Positions 23,463 to 29,504 of a DNA stretch of 29,504 nucleotides are shown piece after piece. The stretch is from an uncultured Catenibacterium sp. (GTDB lineage Bacteria; Bacillota_I; Bacilli_A; Erysipelotrichales; Coprobacillaceae): the NCBI RefSeq assembly GCF_900540665.1, contig NZ_UQGV01000016.1:1-29504 (forward strand), in the 5' to 3' direction. A model generated the notes under the pieces. It did not search any database and was not told the origin of the DNA. It saw only the letters and a program-made list of their open reading frames with translations. Position 1 is the stretch's first letter. The number at the start of each line of letters is the position of its first letter. Position numbers and translations under genes: made by a program.

Positions 23463-25481
23463 TCACCCTTTCTCGATGATTTTTCCTTTTTCCATTATAA
23501 CATAGTCATATCCCATGTTCATGATTTTTTTATCATGTGAAATCACCATAAACAACTTTTCTTGATAAGTCTCAAACAAAGTTTTAATGATGATTTCTTT
23601 ACGTTCAAAAGAAAGATGACTCAGGGCCTCATCAAGAATATAAATATCTCCATCACACAACAAGGCACGGGCAAGAGAAAGAATCTGTTGTTCTCCTAAG
23701 GATAAAGGAAGTCCCTGAGAAGTGATGGGTGAGTCTCCTAATTCTATCAATCTTTCTCCTGTTAAGGAAAGTAATACATGAAGTATACGTTCTTCATCCT
23801 CACAATTCAATACTTCTTTGATAGAACCAGGAATAAATGATTCATGTTCCTGTATAAGAATGATATGTTTCTTTAAAGAATCCTGATTGATATCCTTTAA
23901 AGGCTTATTATTTATGAATATTTCACCACGATAGTGAGGATCATTACCTTCTAGCAAATAAGCTAAAGTAGACTTACCTGATCCATTATCTCCAAATAAA
24001 AAGAAAGAATGATCGATTTCTAAATCAAGATGATTGAGGACAGGTTCATGAAAACCATAAGCATAAGAAACATTATTCATATGAATGGCATGAATGGGTT
24101 CTTCTATAAGTAATTGCCCTTGTGGTAATGGAGTAGTAAGTTCCTTATACTTTTCATAAAGTACTGTACTTTGGGAATATTCCACAAGAGTGGTACAGAG
24201 ATGAATAAGAGGAATAAGAATCATATTATAAACCATATAAAATAAGATCAATTCACCCATACGAATACTCTTTTGGTGATAGAGAAATAACCCCACAAAT
24301 AATATAAGTGCTTCTCCAAGTATTTGGATCATATGCATACCAGTAGAGAGTGTAAGTGAGAATTCTTCTTGATCCTGCTTATGATTGGCTTCATTTTCAT
24401 AATAGTGTTCATATCTTTTTAGCCATTGATGTTTTCCATAATATCTCTTTCCTATTTCTCTCTGATCCAAATAATCAATCAATGCATGAGAAGACTCAAT
24501 ATGAGCCGCAATATAATCCTTATAGAGTTCTAAGAAGTGTTTACTTTTAAAATAAATAAAGAAAGATAGAATCACTAATACAACAACAAGTACTAAAGAT
24601 AGCTGTCTGGAAATAAGTAATAAACCAAGTAGTTCTAATACAATAGATACAAGATCTACATAGAAGATACTAAAATACGCAATACAGAACTGACTTAACT
24701 GGTATAAGTCCATGATCTGTGGATGTAATGTTCCTGTATCTCCTTTCAAGTCCATTGCATGACTGATACTTGTATACACAAACTCCTTATCAAATGCTCG
24801 TGTGAGAAGTATACTTTTCTTCTCTTTTGTCTTTTCTATTCCAATCTTTATTAAACCAATCAATAAATAAGCCCCTGATACAACCATTAATATCACTATG
24901 GGTGTTTTGACCTTCATATAATCAATAAGCGATGCATAGATAAGTGATAAGACATAAGAGAATAATGTGATAAAGAATGTATAGCTGCCTAGTTTTCTAA
25001 TATCCTTATGATAGAGTTTCTTGATTTCCTTCAAGAACTGTTTAAATGTCTTATTCTCATATTCAAAATAACGTCCAATATGAGTGATTGATACTACATT
25101 TTCTGTATAGATTGATGTCAATTCTTCTTGATCATAGACCACAATACCATGTGCAGGATCACCAATAATATAAGTATCTTCCTTGATTTCATAGAGCACT
25201 ACAAAATGTCCTATGCCCTCTTCTAATGTATGTAAGATACAAGGCAAAGTAATATGTTCTTTAATATCTGATAAAGAAGCATGGTATGCTTTAGCTTCTA
25301 TCGCATAAGCCTTAAATGTTTCTACTAATCCCTTAATAGTTGTACCTGTATGGTCCATTCGTGCTTTTCTTTTAATATTGAGGGTGTCTTCTTCAATATC
25401 ATAATATTTCAATATCATCTTGATACAATAGACACCACAGGATATTTCATCATCCTGAAGATATATAGGATATTTACGCAT
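23463..25481 (-). CDS. peptidase-containing ABC exporter (C39, bacteriocin/peptide type)
   Basis: A 672-residue PCAT transporter that would cut a double-glycine leader peptide and export the product. The N-terminal C39 peptidase (1-135) has Gln9, Cys15, His92 and Asp108, a complete catalytic set. The membrane domain (about 160-430) has roughly six helices. The ATPase shows Walker A GDNGSGKST (497-505), Q-loop LIQEHESF, signature LSLGEQQ (593-599, altered from LSGGQ), Walker B IYILDEA (Asp617, Glu618) and switch His649. No precursor peptide, accessory MFP or immunity gene is seen nearby. Its SD (GGGAGG) is in the 3' arm of the upstream terminator hairpin. It lies 6 bp upstream of ybeY in the same direction. 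Confidence 0.9.
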   Translation of the reverse strand: MRKYPIYLQDDEISCGVYCIKMILKYYDIEEDTLNIKRKARMDHTGTTIKGLVETFKAYAIEAKAYHASLSDIKEHITLPCILHTLEEGIGHFVVLYEIKEDTYIIGDPAHGIVVYDQEELTSIYTENVVSITHIGRYFEYENKTFKQFLKEIKKLYHKDIRKLGSYTFFITLFSYVLSLIYASLIDYMKVKTPIVILMVVSGAYLLIGLIKIGIEKTKEKKSILLTRAFDKEFVYTSISHAMDLKGDTGTLHPQIMDLYQLSQFCIAYFSIFYVDLVSIVLELLGLLLISRQLSLVLVVVLVILSFFIYFKSKHFLELYKDYIAAHIESSHALIDYLDQREIGKRYYGKHQWLKRYEHYYENEANHKQDQEEFSLTLSTGMHMIQILGEALILFVGLFLYHQKSIRMGELILFYMVYNMILIPLIHLCTTLVEYSQSTVLYEKYKELTTPLPQGQLLIEEPIHAIHMNNVSYAYGFHEPVLNHLDLEIDHSFFLFGDNGSGKSTLAYLLEGNDPHYRGEIFINNKPLKDINQDSLKKHIILIQEHESFIPGSIKEVLNCEDEERILHVLLSLTGERLIELGDSPITSQGLPLSLGEQQILSLARALLCDGDIYILDEALSHLSFERKEIIIKTLFETYQEKLFMVISHDKKIMNMGYDYVIMEKGKIIEKG

Positions 25482-25483
25482 AT

Positions 25484-25522
25484 AAAAAACCTCCCACTTA
25501 CTTATTCCTTTACAAGCGGGAG
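25484..25522 (-). terminator. intrinsic terminator of the dap operon, whose 3' arm holds the ABC-exporter SD
   Basis: On the minus strand CTCCCGCTT/AAGTGGGAG (25522-25514 with 25499-25491, one G-U, 14-nt loop) is followed by G and six T residues (25489-25484). GGGAGG in the second arm is 8 bp from the exporter ATG at 25481. When the hairpin forms, the SD is buried and transcription should stop; read-through RNA could expose it. The wobble pair fits minus-strand RNA. Confidence 0.75.
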
Positions 25523-25535
25523 ATTTCTTAATATT

Positions 25536-26711
25536 TTAAGCTAAAACTTTTCTAAGTTTAGTAATAAATTCATCAACATGTTCTTTTGTGATTACTAGAG
25601 GTGGTAATAAACGGATCACTTTTTCACTTGCAGTTACTACAATGACACCTTCATCAAGTAATGCCTGAACATATTTCTTAGCTGGGACATTTAATACAAT
25701 TCCCTGCATTAATCCTAAACCTCTATGACCTACGACACAGTCATAATCCTCAACAACTTTATCTAATTCTTCTAGAAGATATTCAGATACTTCTCTACAG
25801 TTTTCTACAATTGAATCTTTCTTCAAGATATCAAATACAGTAGAAACAGCAGCAGTCACAAATGGATTACCTCCATAAGTGCTTCCATGGTCTCCTGGTT
25901 CCATTGCCTCTGCAAACTTTTCATTAGCCACAAAAGCACCTACTGGTACACCACAGCCAATACCTTTCGCAAGACAGACAATATCAGGTAGGATATCATA
26001 CTGGAAATAAGTCATGATAGTTCCTGTTCTTCCCATACCACACTGTACTTCATCAAGAATAAGACAGATATCTTTTTCATCACAGATTTGTCTTAATCCC
26101 TGTAAGAATTCTTTTGTGCATGGATTGACACCACCTTCACCCTGTACTGGTTCTACAATAATAGCGCCTGTACGATCAGTAAGTAGTGCTTTAACGCTTT
26201 CTAAGTCATTTAAAGTGGCATATTTTACACCTTCCATTAATGGACCAAATGCCTGCTGATAATGTGCATTACCAGTTAACTTAACAGAACCTGTTGTACG
26301 TCCATGGAATGACTGATGGAATGCGATCACTTCACTATCAGCCTTATGGTGTTTTAAGAAGTAGTATTTACGTGCAAGTTTTAATGCCCCTTCAGTCGCT
26401 TCTGCACCTGAGTTACAGAAGAATACCTTTGAAAGACGAGTTGCTTCTACTACTTTCTTAGTTGCTTCAATTGCAGGAACAGTATAGAAATAGTTAGAAA
26501 CATGAGTTAATGTCTTTAACTGCTTTTCTACAGCTTCTACATAAGCAGGATAACCATAACCAAGTGAATTAACACCAATACCACTATAGAAATCCAAGTA
26601 TTTATTACCTTCTGTATCATAGAGATATACTCCCTCTCCATGATCTAAAACAGTATCATATCTGCCATAAGCATGAAGAAAATACTGTTCTCCTTCTTCA
26701 TAATAACCCAT
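25536..26711 (-). CDS. ArgD-like class III aminotransferase, probable N-acetyl-LL-DAP aminotransferase
   Basis: A PLP-dependent aminotransferase of the acetylornithine/succinyl-DAP (ArgD) group. Features: NSGAEATEGALKLAR (100-114), SFHGRT (Arg138), EPVQGEGG, DEVQCGMGRTG (Asp220), the PLP lysine Lys249 in LAKGIG, and HGSTYGGNP. Length 391 is normal. Its start overlaps the deacetylase stop (TAATG) with GGAGGAG upstream. As the last gene of dapF-dapH-deacetylase, and with no arg genes around, its likely job is to transaminate N-acetyl-2-amino-6-oxopimelate. ArgD of E. coli performs the succinyl version. It could still act as acetylornithine aminotransferase. Confidence 0.88.
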   Translation of the reverse strand: MGYYEEGEQYFLHAYGRYDTVLDHGEGVYLYDTEGNKYLDFYSGIGVNSLGYGYPAYVEAVEKQLKTLTHVSNYFYTVPAIEATKKVVEATRLSKVFFCNSGAEATEGALKLARKYYFLKHHKADSEVIAFHQSFHGRTTGSVKLTGNAHYQQAFGPLMEGVKYATLNDLESVKALLTDRTGAIIVEPVQGEGGVNPCTKEFLQGLRQICDEKDICLILDEVQCGMGRTGTIMTYFQYDILPDIVCLAKGIGCGVPVGAFVANEKFAEAMEPGDHGSTYGGNPFVTAAVSTVFDILKKDSIVENCREVSEYLLEELDKVVEDYDCVVGHRGLGLMQGIVLNVPAKKYVQALLDEGVIVVTASEKVIRLLPPLVITKEHVDEFITKLRKVLA

Positions 26712-27826
26712 TATTTCTCCTCCTGATAATTCAAAATAATTTTCATATACATATCCACAACAGACTGTAATACAGATTCATTAAAATTGAATGTACCTGT
26801 ATGTAGTCCACTCTGGAATTCCTTTGTTTTAGTACCGACAAAGATAAATAGACCTTTTACCTCTTTCTGATAGAAAGAGAAATCCTCAGCAAGCATGAGT
26901 GGTTCATCAAGTTCTTTTAGTGAAGTGATTGATGAAACATAGTTAAATAGCTTTTTATCATTGATGACAGCTGGATAGAAAGGTGGACAACTCCACTCAA
27001 TCTTGCATCCATAAGCTTCTTCAAAACCTTTATTAATACGTCCTATAGAATCTGTGAGATGTGCAAACATTTCATCACTATAACAACGTACTGTGCCATG
27101 GAATTCTGTTTCCTTGGCAACACTATTACGTGCTGTACCACCATGAATTTCTCCAATATTCATAATAGCTGGATGGAATGGTGTCTTCATTCTTGTAAGA
27201 ATATGCTGGTATTCATTAATTAAAGAACATGCAATAAGTAATGAATCTACACCTTCATGAGGTAATCCTGCATGCGCACCTCTTCCTATTACTTTTACAT
27301 CTAATTCACCACATTCAGCCATTAAACCACCTGGTTTAGAAGCAATCACACCTTCATCTAATAAAGGCATGAGGTGAATACCAAAAATAGATTCTACATT
27401 AAACTGTTTTAATAAACCTTTTTCACAGACAATACGTGCCCCTCCAGGAGATTCTTCGGCTGGCTGGAAGATTAAAAGTATATCATAAAGAATAGGTTCT
27501 TTATTCTCTTTTAAAGCCTTCGCAAAGCCTAGAAGTGCAGTCATATGGCCATCATGTCCACAGGCATGCATAATCCCTTTATGAGTAGAGGCAAAGTCTA
27601 CACCTGTTTCTTCATTAACAGGTAAGCCATCAATATCTGTTCTAAAAGCCACTGATTTACCATAGCCATGATCAATAAAGACATAGAGTCCTGTTTCTAA
27701 TAATGGCTGTGGCTGATACCCCATCTTTTCCAGTTCAGCTTTTAGATAAGCTGTTGTTTGTGTCTCTTCTAATCCTAGTTCAGGAATCTGATGTAGATCC
27801 CTGCGCCATCTCTTTAAATCATCCAT
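26711..27826 (-). CDS. N-acetyldiaminopimelate deacetylase (M20 family)
   Basis: A metal-dependent M20 amidohydrolase that removes acetate from N-acetyl-LL-DAP, giving LL-DAP for DapF. Motifs: FRTDIDGLPV, HACGHDGHM (His87, Cys89, His91), the EES pair (Glu124-Glu125), and GGTARNSVA. Length 371 is typical of the Bacillus YkuR/DapL type. The function is chosen from context, since closely similar M20 enzymes deacetylate other amino acids. It begins 2 bp after dapH with only a weak SD (AAGAAAG), so coupled translation is likely. Confidence 0.9.
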   Translation of the reverse strand: MDDLKRWRRDLHQIPELGLEETQTTAYLKAELEKMGYQPQPLLETGLYVFIDHGYGKSVAFRTDIDGLPVNEETGVDFASTHKGIMHACGHDGHMTALLGFAKALKENKEPILYDILLIFQPAEESPGGARIVCEKGLLKQFNVESIFGIHLMPLLDEGVIASKPGGLMAECGELDVKVIGRGAHAGLPHEGVDSLLIACSLINEYQHILTRMKTPFHPAIMNIGEIHGGTARNSVAKETEFHGTVRCYSDEMFAHLTDSIGRINKGFEEAYGCKIEWSCPPFYPAVINDKKLFNYVSSITSLKELDEPLMLAEDFSFYQKEVKGLFIFVGTKTKEFQSGLHTGTFNFNESVLQSVVDMYMKIILNYQEEK

Positions 27827-27828
27827 GA

Positions 27829-28533
27829 TTAGATCTTTCTTAAATCATCCATTAACTGAGTCTTATCTTTTGTCTGGTCGTCTTTTTCTTCTTTCACAAT
27901 ACGAGCTGGGTTACCAACTACTACTGCACCTGCTGGTACATCCTTAGTAACGATAGAACCTGCACCTACGACAGCACCCTTACCAATTCTTACACCTTCA
28001 ATAACAACCGCATTGGCACCAATTAATACATCATCTTCTAAGACAACTGGATTTGCTGAAGGGGGTTCAATAACACCTGCGAGCACTGCACCTGCACCAA
28101 CGTGACAATGTTTACCAACTTCAGCACGTCCTCCAAGTACTGCCCCCATATCAATCATAGAACCTTCGCCAATCTTAGCACCAATGTTGATAACTGCACC
28201 CATCATGATAACTGCGTTATCTTCAATAGTGACATGTTCACGAATAAAGCAGCCTGGTTCAATACGGGCATTGATGTTTGTCATATCAATCATAGGAATC
28301 GCACTATTACGACGATCCTGTTCCATATAAGTTTCTGTAATCTTATCTTTGTTTTCTTCTAAATAAGTACGGATTGCATCTAAATCTCCAATACAGATTT
28401 TAGAATCTTCTGTACCAAACATCTTGAATCCTTCAGCCTTAGGTAAATCATGACCATTGATATATACCTTGACTGGTGTCTGTTTTTTCGCATTTCCAAT
28501 ATACTGGATAATTTCTTCTGCAGTTTTAAGCAT
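27829..28533 (-). CDS. dapH: tetrahydrodipicolinate N-acetyltransferase
   Basis: It acetylates tetrahydrodipicolinate, the committed step of the acetylated DAP branch. An N-terminal alpha/beta part (1-80) is followed by a left-handed beta-helix of hexapeptide repeats (about 85-215), with lines such as GAVINIGAKIGEGSMIDMGA and VVVGNPARIVK at the end. Length 234 matches DapH of Bacillus. The start ATG with AAGGAGG lies inside the end of dapF (8-bp overlap). Its presence, and that of the deacetylase, fits the acetyl rather than the succinyl or dehydrogenase route. Confidence 0.95.
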   Translation of the reverse strand: MLKTAEEIIQYIGNAKKQTPVKVYINGHDLPKAEGFKMFGTEDSKICIGDLDAIRTYLEENKDKITETYMEQDRRNSAIPMIDMTNINARIEPGCFIREHVTIEDNAVIMMGAVINIGAKIGEGSMIDMGAVLGGRAEVGKHCHVGAGAVLAGVIEPPSANPVVLEDDVLIGANAVVIEGVRIGKGAVVGAGSIVTKDVPAGAVVVGNPARIVKEEKDDQTKDKTQLMDDLRKI

Positions 28534-29365
28534 ATTCTTCCTCCTTTAATGTACCTTCAAAAGTAGTCCTTGCAGGACCTGTCATAAATATCTTCTTATC
28601 ACGGAGTTCAATCTGTAAATGACCCCCTAATAATTCTACATCCACTTTCTCATCACACTTGTTGTTGAGATAACTTGCATACATCACAGCACATGCACCT
28701 GTACCACAAGCCATTGTTTCACCACTGCCTCTTTCCCATACACGCATCTTTAGATGTTCTCTGTCAACAACCTTTACAAATTCTGTATTGACTGATTCAG
28801 GGAATAAAGAAGCATGTTCAAACTTAGGACCAATTGCTTCGATATCAAAATCAAGTGTATCTACATACTGGATGACATGCGGATTACCCATAGAAACAGC
28901 TGTACAATAATATGTATTGCCATCTATTTCAATAGGTGCATTCACCATCTCTACCTTAGAATAATTCACTGGAATATCAGAACATAGAGTAATTGGTTCA
29001 CCCATATCTACACAGACACTGACTACCTTTCCATCTTCTACATTCAATTCACAAGTTCTTATTCCTGCAAGTGTTTCAATCTTTAATGTTGTCTTATCAG
29101 TTAAACCTTGATCATAAACAAATTTAGAAAAGCAGCGGATTCCATTTCCACACATCTTTCCTTCACTGCCATCAAGGTTGAACATACGCATTCTGAAATC
29201 ACATGTTTCACTTGGTAAGATGATAATGACACCATCACTGCCAATACCTATATGACGATTAGATACCTTCTTGATAAATGTTTCATCTGTTGGAACATCC
29301 TGATTGATTCCATCAAAGTAAACATAATCATTCCCGATACCTTCCATTTTCAAGAATTTCAACAT
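28526..29365 (-). CDS. dapF: diaminopimelate epimerase
   Basis: It interconverts LL- and meso-DAP, the precursor of lysine and of peptidoglycan. The two catalytic cysteines are in place: Cys72 in MCGNGIR and Cys220 in ACGTGAC. The duplicated fold and length (279) are normal, with NxxGSxGxMCGNG and ERGSGETMACGTG motifs. The ATG has AAAGGTG about 10 bp upstream. It is the first gene of the dap operon, beginning 50 bp from the 89-bp repeat at the window edge. No clear promoter is visible in the 50 bp between, so it may lie in or beyond the repeat. Confidence 0.96.
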   Translation of the reverse strand: MLKFLKMEGIGNDYVYFDGINQDVPTDETFIKKVSNRHIGIGSDGVIIILPSETCDFRMRMFNLDGSEGKMCGNGIRCFSKFVYDQGLTDKTTLKIETLAGIRTCELNVEDGKVVSVCVDMGEPITLCSDIPVNYSKVEMVNAPIEIDGNTYYCTAVSMGNPHVIQYVDTLDFDIEAIGPKFEHASLFPESVNTEFVKVVDREHLKMRVWERGSGETMACGTGACAVMYASYLNNKCDEKVDVELLGGHLQIELRDKKIFMTGPARTTFEGTLKEEEYA

Positions 29366-29415
29366 TTTCTTTTACACCTTTCTTGTTCATAGTCTGAACT
29401 TATTGACAGTCTGAC

Positions 29416-29504
29416 TACTCCCACGGGCAAGCCCGTGGGGTTCCTACTATCAAGTTTAGCTTATAATCGTACATCATTTTCAGACTTTGGAATACAAGTG
29501 TAAA
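29416..29504 (-). repeat. 89-bp repeat copy B, running off the window; probable IS200/IS605 right end
   Basis: This is the second copy of the element at 3021-3109 (five differences in 89), same orientation. On the minus strand the hairpin CCCACGGGCTTGCCCGTGGG is followed by AGTA, after which similarity to copy A ends. The copy continues past the window edge, so a tnpB gene could lie to the right, read towards dapF. The left neighbour (29366-29415) is unlike the one in copy A and holds repeated TCAGACT motifs. Confidence 0.6.

Noticed and set aside
29366..29504. Lysine riboswitch upstream of dapF
   Set aside because: The visible hairpin belongs to a repeat also found before an unrelated gene, and no lysine-box core is present. 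Sequence beyond the window could change this.

Overview
The window reads as chromosomal DNA of a low-GC Bacillota. I infer the class Erysipelotrichia (Coprobacillaceae/Catenibacterium-like), from the AT-rich composition, the strong GGAGG-type ribosome sites, and a core gene order that matches the Bacillus subtilis yqf/sigA region with local rearrangement. The genus cannot be fixed from the sequence alone. I found no rRNA, tRNA or CRISPR.

Region 1 (1-3400) is a more AT-rich accessory block, all read leftwards: a YczE-like membrane protein, an AraC-type regulator and a secreted esterase. The esterase's signal peptide sits in a different frame from the mature protein. The block is separated from the core genome by an 89-bp repeat (3021-3109). 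A second copy sits at the right edge of the window (29416-29504). The repeat ends in a GC-rich hairpin and looks like the right end, or omega-RNA region, of an IS200/IS605-type tnpB element.

Region 2 (3398-7188) is a leftward operon fmt-pdp-HAD phosphatase-AIM24-like protein, with an extended -10 promoter at one end and an intrinsic terminator at the other. rpsT and ispG are read rightwards, each with its own promoter and terminator. A 660-bp gene-free stretch follows (8777-9439); it carries a degenerate family of CAATCG motifs.

Region 3 (9440-20010) is informational and isoprenoid core: cshB-nfo (leftward), ispH-HAD (rightward, divergent from cshB), NIF3-Nudix (leftward), and the leftward operon glyS-dnaG-sigA-trmK. 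That operon runs from a near-consensus promoter inside a palindrome to a terminator built from the last trmK codons.

Region 4 (20013-25522) is a leftward series: C39-peptidase ABC exporter-ybeY-cdd-era-recO-alpha/beta hydrolase. The hydrolase lacks its nucleophilic serine. The exporter has an intact protease triad but no visible peptide substrate.

Region 5 (25536-29365) is the operon dapF-dapH-N-acetyl-DAP deacetylase-ArgD-like aminotransferase. Together these give the acetylated branch of diaminopimelate/lysine synthesis, with an ArgD-type (class III) enzyme as the apparent aminotransferase.

Most genes are tightly packed, with TAATG, ATGA and GTGA overlaps. Several terminators include the stop codon of the gene they end.
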